Shown piece after piece: positions 42,153-49,813 of a stretch of DNA of 64,000 nucleotides (position 1 is the stretch's first letter; each line of letters opens with the position of its first letter). The position numbers and the translations under genes were made by a program. Location of the stretch: positions 1-64,000 of the forward strand of contig NZ_JAYXIH010000021.1 in the NCBI RefSeq assembly GCF_036016755.1. The letters are read 5' to 3'. The notes under the pieces were generated by a model. The model saw only the letters and a list, made by a program, of their open reading frames with translations, was not told the DNA's origin and did no database searches. Source of the DNA: Aurantimonas coralicida_A. Its GTDB lineage: Bacteria; Pseudomonadota; Alphaproteobacteria; Rhizobiales; Rhizobiaceae.

Positions 42153-42179
42153 AGGCGGAAGCGTCGACCACTCCCGCCT
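42153..42179 (-). other. Stem-loop between tctC and tctA
   Basis: AGGCGGGAG and CTTCCGCCT on the minus strand (42179-42171 and 42161-42153) form a 9-bp stem with one G-U pair and a 9-base loop, 15 bases after the tctC stop. No T-run follows, so partial attenuation or mRNA protection is likely. Confidence 0.6.
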
Positions 42180-42194
42180 GGGCTGGGCTGGCGC

Positions 42195-43151
42195 CTATTT
42201 CTGGGCGATGCCCATCTGCTCGGCGACCGCCTGATACTGCTCGCGGCGCTCGTTCATGAATGCCTCGACTTCGTCGTAGGGAACATTGATGACGACGAAG
42301 CCGCCGTCTTCCATCTTCTTGATGAAGTCCGGGTCCTGATTGACCTTGTCGAGGGCGTCGGAGACCTGCTTGCGGACGTCTTCGGGAGTAGAGTTCGGCA
42401 CGGCCACGCCGCGATAGGCGCCCCCGACCATGTCGTAGCCGAGTTCCTTGAAGGTCGGAACGTCCGGGAAGCTCGGCACCCGCTCTTCCGATGCGACGGC
42501 GAGGACTCGCAGCGCGTCGCCCTGATTGATGGCGGAGGTCGTATAGCCGAAGCTCGCCAGAACCTGGTTGCCGAGTACGGCCGCGATGGACGGGCTCGTG
42601 CCGGAAAACGGCACATAGGTCGTGGTGATGCCGGCAAGACCGTCCAATTTCGTCTTCGCGACGTGATTGGCCGAATTGGTCCCCGAGCCAGAGAAAGTCA
42701 CCAGCCCCGGATTTTCCTTGGCGTAGTTGACCAGATCCTCCAGCGTCTTGAACTGGCTGTCGGCCGGCACGACGATGGCGTCCGGCGTGTACTGGAAGAA
42801 GTAGACATTGGCGATGTCGTCGGTCTTGTAGCCGACTTCCTGCGCCATCGGCTGCAGGATGATATGGGGCAGGTTGGTGCCCATCAGCGTGTAGCCGTCG
42901 CCGTCCATGCCGTTGAGCTGCGACCAGGCCTGCGCGCCCCCGGCCCCGGCCATGTACTGGACCACCATGCTCTGCCCGGTGAGGCGCTCGAAGACCGGCT
43001 GCTGCAGCCGGGCGGCGATGTCGGATTCGCCACCGGCGTTGAACGGAATGATGTAGTTGACGGGCTTCGTCGGATAGTCCTGCGCGCTCGCGGAACCGGC
43101 CGTTAGTCCGACCGCCAGGACGACGCCTGCCATCAGTGACGTGAGTTTCAT
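42195..43151 (-). CDS. tctC: TTT transporter solute-binding protein (TctC/Bug family)
   Basis: A 318-residue periplasmic receptor with a Sec signal peptide (MKLTSLMAGVVLAVGLTAGS, cleavage after ASA near residue 23). Bug-family features are YPTKPVNYIIPFNAGGESDI, then VVQYMAGAGGAQAW and GTNLPHIIL. GAGGAAT lies just upstream of the ATG at 43151; the 40 codons before are not homologous. It is the first gene of the transport-tarD operon, divergent from the GntR/FCD regulator. Confidence 0.88.
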   Translation of the reverse strand: MKLTSLMAGVVLAVGLTAGSASAQDYPTKPVNYIIPFNAGGESDIAARLQQPVFERLTGQSMVVQYMAGAGGAQAWSQLNGMDGDGYTLMGTNLPHIILQPMAQEVGYKTDDIANVYFFQYTPDAIVVPADSQFKTLEDLVNYAKENPGLVTFSGSGTNSANHVAKTKLDGLAGITTTYVPFSGTSPSIAAVLGNQVLASFGYTTSAINQGDALRVLAVASEERVPSFPDVPTFKELGYDMVGGAYRGVAVPNSTPEDVRKQVSDALDKVNQDPDFIKKMEDGGFVVINVPYDEVEAFMNERREQYQAVAEQMGIAQK

Positions 43152-43364
43152 AGTATTCCTCCCAGTGAATGTCTCCCGACCGGCCCACTTGCGTCGCGCA
43201 CCCTCCAGGCGCGAAACGGCGGCGACCGATCTTTTCCAATCTGTGACCACGCCACCGGCAATGTCAATCATGCGTCCGAAGATGCATGCAAGAAAGCGTT
43301 CGATTTAACCGTCGAGCCGTGTAGGGTGCCGGAAAGGCTCTCGCGGCAAGAGGGGAAAATCACG

Positions 43365-44072
43365 ATGTCGAACGTCCCGACGCTCCTCGGCATTGAAAAA
43401 CCGGAGCGCAAGCCGTCGCTGGTCGAAGCGGCCTATGACGCCGTCAAACAGGCGATTCGCGATGGCGTCTTTCCTCCGGGCTTTCAGGGCTCCGAACAGG
43501 AGATGGCGCAACGACTGGGGATGAGCCGGACGCCGGTGCATCAAGCGATCATCCGTTTGCAGAGCGAGGGCATGGTCGAGCTGCGGTCGAAACGCGGCGT
43601 CGTCATCAGCGCGCTGTCGCCTGACGACATGAAGGAGGTCTACGACGTCATCATCGCCGTCGAAGGCATGGCGGCGCTGCTCCTGGCCGAACAGCCGCGC
43701 GAGGCGCGCGAACCTGTTTGCCGCGACATGGAACGGCTGAACGCCGAGCTAGCCGAGGCCCTTGCCAGGGATGACCTTCTCGGCTGGGCCGATCTGGATG
43801 CGCGGTTCCATGCCTGCCTCGTGCATGGCGCCGGCAACGGCAGGCTGGAGCGGATCGCGACGATCAACATCGACCAGTCCTTCCGGGCGCGCCGGCTGAC
43901 CTTGCATCTGCGGTCGAAGCCGACGGGCTCTATCGCGGAGCACCAGCGTATCGTCGACGCGATCCGCGCCGGCGAGCCGGGCGAGGCGCGTCAGATGGCC
44001 CAGGAGCACAAGATCCGGGCGCGAGATATGATCGTGGACCTCCTGCGGCGCTATGACATGAAGCATCTGTAA
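43365..44072 (+). CDS. GntR-family (FCD) regulator of the tct-tarD operon
   Basis: A 235-residue GntR protein. DNA-binding part AAYDAVKQAIRDGVFPPGFQ, then MAQRLGMSRTPVHQAIIRL; FCD domain with HACLVHGAGNGRLERIA and EHQRIVDAIRAGEPGEA. The start MSNVP at 43365 follows AGAGGGGA; an upstream GTG is less likely. It is divergent from tctC, so it most probably controls tartrate uptake. A TGCATGCA palindrome (43283-43290) lies in the shared gap, but it is too short to call an operator with confidence. Confidence 0.85.
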   Translation: MSNVPTLLGIEKPERKPSLVEAAYDAVKQAIRDGVFPPGFQGSEQEMAQRLGMSRTPVHQAIIRLQSEGMVELRSKRGVVISALSPDDMKEVYDVIIAVEGMAALLLAEQPREAREPVCRDMERLNAELAEALARDDLLGWADLDARFHACLVHGAGNGRLERIATINIDQSFRARRLTLHLRSKPTGSIAEHQRIVDAIRAGEPGEARQMAQEHKIRARDMIVDLLRRYDMKHL

Positions 44073-44104
44073 CGCGGCTGTCAGGCCCGGCCGCGCTCAT
44101 TCGG

Positions 44105-44851
44105 TTACGTCGGAAAATCCGCCGCGACGTCGCCGAACCCGTCGATCCAGCCGCGCACCGGCGTGCCGCGTTCGATGAAAGGCATGCCGTTCAACGAGCC
44201 GGTGATGACCACCTGACCGGGACTCAAGCCGCCGCAATGCGACCCGATCATCCGGGCCAAGGCGCAGAAGGTCGCGAAGGCGTCGCCGCCCGGCACGTGG
44301 GCGCTGCCATCGAGGACGGTATGCGAGCCGAGGTTCAGCCTGGCGCTGACCGTCGTAAGGTCCAACGCCTGCCAATCCGCGCGCGACGCCCCAATAACGA
44401 CGGCGCCATTGAGCTGATTGTCGGCCAGCCTGAGCAGCGGCGGCGCCGTCTCGATGTCGGTCAGCCGCGTGTCGACGATCTCCAACGCAGCGACGGCGGA
44501 GACGCAGTCGCGTGCTTGGCGTTCGAATTCCGCGCTCTCGGGATCCGGCAGCGGCCTGTCCACGATGAAGCCGACTTCCAGTTCGATGCCAATGCGGTCG
44601 ATGTCCGTGCGAGTGAAGACGGCGGGGCTCGCCCGCACGTCCTTTTGAAAGATTGGCGCCATGATCTGGTCCTGGCCGGGACGACGGCCGGTCTTGAAGC
44701 CGCCGACCGGACCCACGGCATCCGCCACGTGGCGCTGGATCGCATAGGCGTCACACGCACTGGCTACGCTGTCCGACACGTCGGCGGGAGGCACGCGCAG
44801 CCCGCCGTTCCTGGCCAGGATCAGCCGGTCGGCGAGGCCGAGATGTGCCAT
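44105..44851 (-). CDS. 2-keto-4-pentenoate hydratase-family protein
   Basis: A 248-residue protein of the MhpD/2-oxopent-4-enoate hydratase family. Visible features: GGFKTGRRPGQDQIMAPIF, the Glu-rich metal site IGIELEVGFIVDRPLP, and LSPGQVVITGSLNGMPFIE. The family hydrates 2-hydroxy-dienoates or decarboxylates 4-oxalocrotonate. No aromatic meta-cleavage gene adjoins it, so a different keto acid is likely. It lies 5 bp after the CoA transferase and ends the operon. Confidence 0.75.
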   Translation of the reverse strand: MAHLGLADRLILARNGGLRVPPADVSDSVASACDAYAIQRHVADAVGPVGGFKTGRRPGQDQIMAPIFQKDVRASPAVFTRTDIDRIGIELEVGFIVDRPLPDPESAEFERQARDCVSAVAALEIVDTRLTDIETAPPLLRLADNQLNGAVVIGASRADWQALDLTTVSARLNLGSHTVLDGSAHVPGGDAFATFCALARMIGSHCGGLSPGQVVITGSLNGMPFIERGTPVRGWIDGFGDVAADFPT

Positions 44852-44856
44852 TCCCG

Positions 44857-46068
44857 CTACGCCGTGGGGCCGCGGACGGCGCCGGATTCGAGCATGGCGT
44901 CGATGGCCTTGTCGTCGTAGCCGGCCTGCGAAAGGACTTCGCGGCTATGCTCGCCGAGCAGCGGCGCGGGGCGCGTGACGCCGCCGGGCGTTTCGGAGAA
45001 CTTGATCGGCAGTCCGATCGCCTTCACCGGGCCGGCCTTCGGATGCTCGGTTTCGACCACCATCTCGCGGAAAAGCGTTTGCGGGTCGCGGTGCATCTCG
45101 CCGACGTCGAGGACGGGACCCGCGGGAACGCCCGCCGTCTCCAGTCGCTCCAGCCACTCCGCCGATGACTGCCGCGAGAAGTAGCCGTTGAGGATGTTTT
45201 CGAGCGCGGCGAGGTTCTGCATCCGCCCGCTGTTGTTCGAGAAGCGTTGATCGTTCGCCAGTTCCTGCGCGCCGACGACAGCCAGCATCCGCTCCCAGTT
45301 CTTCTGGTTGGCCGCCCCGACCGTGATCCAGCCGTCGGCGGTTTGGAATGCCTGATAGGGCGCGTTGAGCGGATGCGCCGAGCCGAGCGGGCCGGGCGAA
45401 ACGCCGGTGGCGAACGCGATCGCCGACTGCCAGTAGGTGTGGGTAATGCCGGCCTCGAACAGCGAGGTGTCGACCTTCTGGCCTTCGCCGGTCTGAAGTT
45501 TGCGCGCATAGGCGCTAGAGCAGCCGAGCGCCGCGAGGATGCCGGCGGTGATGTCGGTGACCGGCGCGCCGGATTTCACTGGCGGCCGGCCCGGCCCCTC
45601 GCCGGTGATCGACATCAGTCCGCTCATGCCTTGCGCGATCAGGTCGAAGCCGCCGCGCGATGCGTAGGGGCCGCTGCGGCCGAAGCCGGAGATCTCGCAA
45701 TAGATCAGACCCGGATTGGCCTTGCGCAGGTCCTCGTAGCCGAGGCCGAGCTTTTCCATCGTCCCCATGCGGTAATTCTCGATGACGACGTCGGCGGTCT
45801 CCAGCATCCGCCGCAACACCGCCTTGCCGTCGTCGCTCTTGAGGTCGAGGACGACGCCGCGCTTGTTGCGGTTCATCATCATGTAGGCGGCGGATTCGCC
45901 GCCGATGTCTGGCGGCAGGAAGCGCCGGCTGTCGTCGCCTTCGGGCTTTTCGACCTTGATCACGTCAGCCCCCATGTCGGCGAGCATCATGCCGCAGACC
46001 GGACCCGCCATGATATGGGCGAGCTCGATGACCTTCATGCCCTCCAACGGGCCTTTCGCAGCGGTCAT
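44857..46068 (-). CDS. Family III CoA transferase (CaiB/BaiF type)
   Basis: A 403-residue family III CoA transferase. GPLEGMKVIELAHIMAGPV, then GADVIKVEKPEGDD form the CoA-binding region; the catalytic Asp is in GQKVDTSLFEAG. The start MTAAKG at 46068 shares one base with the enoyl-CoA hydratase stop (TAATG). Sequence similarity to the transferase at 21501-22694 is family-level only. It should activate an acid imported by the linked TRAP system. Confidence 0.87.
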   Translation of the reverse strand: MTAAKGPLEGMKVIELAHIMAGPVCGMMLADMGADVIKVEKPEGDDSRRFLPPDIGGESAAYMMMNRNKRGVVLDLKSDDGKAVLRRMLETADVVIENYRMGTMEKLGLGYEDLRKANPGLIYCEISGFGRSGPYASRGGFDLIAQGMSGLMSITGEGPGRPPVKSGAPVTDITAGILAALGCSSAYARKLQTGEGQKVDTSLFEAGITHTYWQSAIAFATGVSPGPLGSAHPLNAPYQAFQTADGWITVGAANQKNWERMLAVVGAQELANDQRFSNNSGRMQNLAALENILNGYFSRQSSAEWLERLETAGVPAGPVLDVGEMHRDPQTLFREMVVETEHPKAGPVKAIGLPIKFSETPGGVTRPAPLLGEHSREVLSQAGYDDKAIDAMLESGAVRGPTA

Positions 46069-46850
46069 TACCGGCCTTTCCACTCGGGTTTGCGCTTGCC
46101 GAGAAAGGCTTCCATGCCTTCCTTGAAGTCCTCGCTCATATAGGCCTTGACGACCAGGTCGCGGTCATCGGCGCCGGCGCCCTCGATGCGCAGCCGGCGC
46201 AGCGCCTCCTTGGTGGTGGCGAGGGTGATCGGCGCGTGGCCGGCCAGCTGCTCGGCCAGCGCCTCGATACGGGTGATTAGCGCGGGGTGATCGGGCACGA
46301 TCTCCGAGACGAGGCCGATCGCCTGCGCCTCGTCGGCGCCGACGAGCCGCGCGGTAAAGATAACCTCCTTGGTTCGGCCGGCGCCCATCAGGCTGGAAAG
46401 GCGCGAGAGATTGGCGATCGACAGACAATTGCCAAGGGTGCGGGCGATCGGAAAGCCGAATCTGAGGTCGGCGGTGGTGATGCGGATGTCGCAGGCGGCC
46501 GCGATTCCCGCGCCGCCGCCGGTGCAGGCGCCCGAGATCGCCGCGATGGTCGGCACCGGACAGGCCTCGACCGCGCCGAGGACGACGTCCATCCGGTGTT
46601 CGTAGTCGAGCGCGTCCTGATCGGTGGTGAAGCCGCGAAACTGCGTCATGTCGGTGCCGGCGGCAAACGCCTTCTCACCGGCGCCGGTGACGACAAGGCA
46701 TTTGACCGAGCCGTCGGTGGGGACCGTCCGGCAGATCTCGGCAAGGCCGTCATACATGGCGAAGGTCAGGGCGTTGCGGGCTTGCGGGCGGTTCAGCGTG
46801 ATCCAGGCGGTGGTTCCGCGGACTTCGTAGAGCAGTTCGTTATCGGACAT
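46068..46850 (-). CDS. Enoyl-CoA hydratase/isomerase-family protein
   Basis: A 260-residue crotonase-fold protein. The oxyanion hole is formed by FAAGTDMTQF and the glycine-rich SGACTGGGAGIAAACDIRI. The usual catalytic Glu in the region after the second motif reads FPIARTLGNCLSIANLSRL, without the canonical E-x-x-L-G, so simple hydration is not certain and isomerase, decarboxylase or lyase activity is possible. It lies 4 bp after the DctM gene. Confidence 0.8.
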   Translation of the reverse strand: MSDNELLYEVRGTTAWITLNRPQARNALTFAMYDGLAEICRTVPTDGSVKCLVVTGAGEKAFAAGTDMTQFRGFTTDQDALDYEHRMDVVLGAVEACPVPTIAAISGACTGGGAGIAAACDIRITTADLRFGFPIARTLGNCLSIANLSRLSSLMGAGRTKEVIFTARLVGADEAQAIGLVSEIVPDHPALITRIEALAEQLAGHAPITLATTKEALRRLRIEGAGADDRDLVVKAYMSEDFKEGMEAFLGKRKPEWKGR

Positions 46851-46854
46851 CGGA

Positions 46855-48135
46855 TCACCTGTAGAAGTATTCGACGAGAAACATCGGGATGGCCGGCACG
46901 TAGGTACAGATAATCAGCACGAACAGGAGAACCCCGATCAGCGGCAGGTTCCACTTCGTCACCTCCCAGATGTTCGCCTTGGCAATCGAGCAGGCCGTGA
47001 TCAGCACCGAAGCGACGGGCGGCGTCTGCTGGCCGATGGCCAGATTCAGCGTCACGACCAGACCGAAATGCACCGGATCGATCCCTGCCTGCTGGATCAG
47101 CGGGGTGATGATCGGGACGACCAGGATGATCGCCGCGGCCGAATGCAGGAAGAAGCCGATCACCAGGAAGAAGACGTTGAGGATCAAAAGGATGAAGTAC
47201 TGGTTGCTGGTGAGGTCCAAAATCGCCGCCGCGATGTCCTGGGGAACGCGCGCGGTGGTCAGGAATGAGCCCATCAGAACAGAGGTGGCGACCAGCAGCA
47301 TGACGACCGCCGTCTGCATGCCACCTTCCAGCATCGCCTCCTTGAGCTGACGCCAGTCGACCTCCCGGTACCAGGCACCCACCAGGATCGCCGCGACGAC
47401 GGCGATGCCGGCCGCTTCCGTCGCCGTCATGAACCCGCCGAAGATGCCGCCGAGAATGATCACCGGCAGGGAGAATGTCGGCAGCGCGTCGATGAAGGTG
47501 GCGCGCAGCGCTGGGAGATTGAAGGCATCCTCGGTCGGCCAGTCGTATTTGACCGCGTAGTAGTAGGCCACACCCATCAGCCCAGCCGCGCCTAGCAGCC
47601 CCGGCACGACACCCGCGACGAACAGCTGTTCGATGCTGGCGCCGGAGGAAACACCATAGAGGATCATCGGAATCGATGGCGGGATGATGATCGCCAGCGA
47701 GGCCGAGGATGAGGTGATCGCCGCCGCGAAGGGGGCGGGATAGCCGCGCCGCTTCATCTCCGGGATGATGATCGAGCCCATTGCCGCCACGTCCGCGACC
47801 GCCGAGCCCGAGATTTCGGCGAAGAACAGCGACACGCCGACATTGACCATCGCCAGGCCGCCGCGCACGAAGCCGATGATCGCCGAGACGAAGGCGATGA
47901 GGCGCCGGGTGATGCCCGTCGCGTTCATGATCGCGCCGGCCAGCACGAACATCGGAATGGCGATCAGCGAGAAGGATTTCGCGCCCGAGTACATATCGAG
48001 CGCGATCGTCACGAGGGCGCCGGCTCCGTCGGTCAGCCCGATGGCAAGGACCGCCGCCAGCGCCAGTGCGATGGCGATCGGCACGTTGATGCAGACCATC
48101 GCGACGAGCGCGATGAAGATAGCGAACATGAACAT
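46855..48135 (-). CDS. TRAP transporter large membrane subunit (DctM family)
   Basis: A 426-residue DctM protein. Motifs are SFSLIAIPMFVLAGAIMNAT, GGLAMVNVGVSLFFAEISG, AAMGSIIIPEMKRRGY and LAIIIPPSIPMILYGV. The start MFMFAIF at 48135 shares one base with the DctQ stop (TGATG). It is the translocation subunit of the third TRAP system in the window. Confidence 0.9.
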   Translation of the reverse strand: MFMFAIFIALVAMVCINVPIAIALALAAVLAIGLTDGAGALVTIALDMYSGAKSFSLIAIPMFVLAGAIMNATGITRRLIAFVSAIIGFVRGGLAMVNVGVSLFFAEISGSAVADVAAMGSIIIPEMKRRGYPAPFAAAITSSSASLAIIIPPSIPMILYGVSSGASIEQLFVAGVVPGLLGAAGLMGVAYYYAVKYDWPTEDAFNLPALRATFIDALPTFSLPVIILGGIFGGFMTATEAAGIAVVAAILVGAWYREVDWRQLKEAMLEGGMQTAVVMLLVATSVLMGSFLTTARVPQDIAAAILDLTSNQYFILLILNVFFLVIGFFLHSAAAIILVVPIITPLIQQAGIDPVHFGLVVTLNLAIGQQTPPVASVLITACSIAKANIWEVTKWNLPLIGVLLFVLIICTYVPAIPMFLVEYFYR

Positions 48136-48656
48136 CAGGCCTGATCCTTGTCGGGCGTTGCGCCATGCGCCATGACCGCGTGTTCCACCGAGCGTCCGGC
48201 CATCACGTCGCGCCAGTAGTCGGGCAGACTGAGAAGTTCGGCGACGATGAACAGGATGGCGCCGATCGGGATGATCGATTGGGTGAGAGAGACCGGCACC
48301 CATGTCAGGCTGACCAGCGTCTCGCCTTCGAGGATGCTCAGGACCTCGAGCCCCGCCCAGGCGAGCAGCGCGAAGAACGAAATCACCAGGGTTTCGGCGA
48401 CGATCACCGCCGCGCCGCGCGCCTTCCGCGGCAGCGCGAGGAGCACGTCATCGAAGCCGATGTGGCCGCGCCTGAGCGCGGCGAGAGCGGCGCCGTAATA
48501 GGTGGTCCATGCCAGGAGCACCGAGGCGACCTCGTCATACCAGGAGAGCGAAGCCCCTGCCTTACGGAAGATCACCGCCACCACGACCACGGTCGTGAGG
48601 CCAACCATGAGGGTAATGACCACCCAGGTCAGAACCTCGCCCAGAAGCTTCGCCAT
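48135..48656 (-). CDS. TRAP transporter small membrane subunit (DctQ family)
   Basis: A 173-residue four-helix DctQ protein: VVITLMVGLTTVVVVAVIFR, then SWYDEVASVLLAWTTYYGAA and RGHIGFDDVLLALP. The start MAKLLG at 48656 is preferred over one 32 codons upstream, whose sequence is Arg-rich and unlike the family. It follows the binding-protein gene by 135 bp that contain a strong hairpin. Confidence 0.85.
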   Translation of the reverse strand: MAKLLGEVLTWVVITLMVGLTTVVVVAVIFRKAGASLSWYDEVASVLLAWTTYYGAALAALRRGHIGFDDVLLALPRKARGAAVIVAETLVISFFALLAWAGLEVLSILEGETLVSLTWVPVSLTQSIIPIGAILFIVAELLSLPDYWRDVMAGRSVEHAVMAHGATPDKDQA

Positions 48657-48760
48657 CAGGCGCAATTCGGCCTCCCGCGCCCGTTCGGGCGCCCCATTTG
48701 TCGATGATCGGTAATAATAGGACGGTCGTCCGCCAGACGGGCGGTGCCGCAATGAAGCAA

Positions 48761-48784
48761 GCCGGTGGCGCGGGCGCCACCGGC
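48761..48784 (-). other. Stem-loop between binding-protein and DctQ genes
   Basis: GCCGGTGGCG (48761-48770) and CGCCACCGGC (48775-48784) form a perfect 10-bp stem with a CGGG loop, 7 bases after the binding-protein stop on the minus strand. A second GC-rich inverted repeat (GCGCCC-GTTC-GGGCGC, near 48680-48695) follows it in the same gap. No T-run is present. Confidence 0.75.
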
Positions 48785-48791
48785 GTTCGGT

Positions 48792-49763
48792 TTACGAGCT
48801 GGAGGCGAGCGCCTGGATGTCCTCGATCAGCTTCTGGCCACCCTCGACCTGCTGACCGAATTCCTCGTAGATCGGCTTGGAGGCCTCGATGAAGGCATCC
48901 TTGTCGGCCTCGTTCACTTCGACGCCGGCTTCCTTGATCTTGTCGACCAGTTCGCCGTCGAGCTTGGCGGATTCGTCATAGGCGAAGTCGCTGGCCTTGA
49001 CCGCGCAATCCTGGATCGCGGCCTTCAGCTCGTCGTCCCAGCCTTCCCACTGCTTGGCGGAGCTGGCCAGATAGGCCGGCGAATAGACGTGCCCCGTCAT
49101 CGACAGGTATTTCTGCACTTCCTGGAACTTGCCGGAATAGATCTGGGCGAGGGGGTTTTCCTGCCCGTCGATGACGCCGGTCTTCAGCGCCGTGAACACT
49201 TCCGAGAAGGCCATCGGTGTCGGGTTGGCGCCGTAGCTCTGGAACATCTTCACCCGCCACTCGCCCTTCGGCGTACGCAGCTTGATGCCTTCCAGATCGG
49301 CTGGCACGGTAACCGGCCGGACGTTGTTGGTCACGTTGCGGAAGCCGTTTTCCCAGAAACCGATGATCCGGTAGCCCTTGTCGCTGGCCGCGTCGACGAA
49401 GGTGCTCCCCATCTCGTCGCGGACCTTGCGCATGTGGTCGCGGTCCTTGATCAGATAGGGCATCTCGAAGATGCCGAAGGTCGGCGACACGGAGCTCATG
49501 ATCGAGGAGGGGATCGAGAAGGCGATTTGCCCGAGCTTGAGCTTCTGCAGCATCTCCTCGTCATTGCCGAGCTGCGACGAGCCATAGACCTCGACGGTCG
49601 CCTTGCCGCTGGCGTCGACGCATGCGGCGAAGTTGTTGCCGGTCGATTCGTAGAGCGATCCCGGCGCGCCGACATGGCCCAGTTTCAGGACCTCCTGGGC
49701 GTTCGCCGTCGTTCCCCAAAGCGCCGCTGCCGCGACGCCCATCATCAATGTGCGAATGTTCAT
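48792..49763 (-). CDS. TRAP solute-binding protein (DctP family)
   Basis: A 323-residue DctP receptor with a Sec signal (MNIRTLMMGVAAAALWGTTANA, cleavage near residue 22). Family features: LGHVGAPGSLYESTGNNFA, VEVYGSSQLGNDEEMLQKLK, and the carboxylate-binding Arg in GIKLRTPKGEWRVKMFQSYG, followed by EVFTALKTGVIDGQENP. This last stretch is typical of receptors for C4-dicarboxylates and related hydroxy or keto acids. It is 50 bp downstream of the aminotransferase gene. Confidence 0.88.
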   Translation of the reverse strand: MNIRTLMMGVAAAALWGTTANAQEVLKLGHVGAPGSLYESTGNNFAACVDASGKATVEVYGSSQLGNDEEMLQKLKLGQIAFSIPSSIMSSVSPTFGIFEMPYLIKDRDHMRKVRDEMGSTFVDAASDKGYRIIGFWENGFRNVTNNVRPVTVPADLEGIKLRTPKGEWRVKMFQSYGANPTPMAFSEVFTALKTGVIDGQENPLAQIYSGKFQEVQKYLSMTGHVYSPAYLASSAKQWEGWDDELKAAIQDCAVKASDFAYDESAKLDGELVDKIKEAGVEVNEADKDAFIEASKPIYEEFGQQVEGGQKLIEDIQALASSS

Positions 49764-49813
49764 TGTCTTTCCTCCCGGTTATTTTCGGACGGGCGGTTTC
49801 CTCCGCCCGATTC

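Noticed and set aside
40905..43106. 733-codon open frame on the + strand opposite tctA/tctC
   Set aside because: It is a mirror frame of two well-supported genes, and its Asp/Arg/Gln-rich sequence has no motif.
43283..43290. TGCATGCA palindrome as operator of the tct-tarD regulator
   Set aside because: Eight bases only, no second copy and no clear relation to a promoter; kept as a note only.
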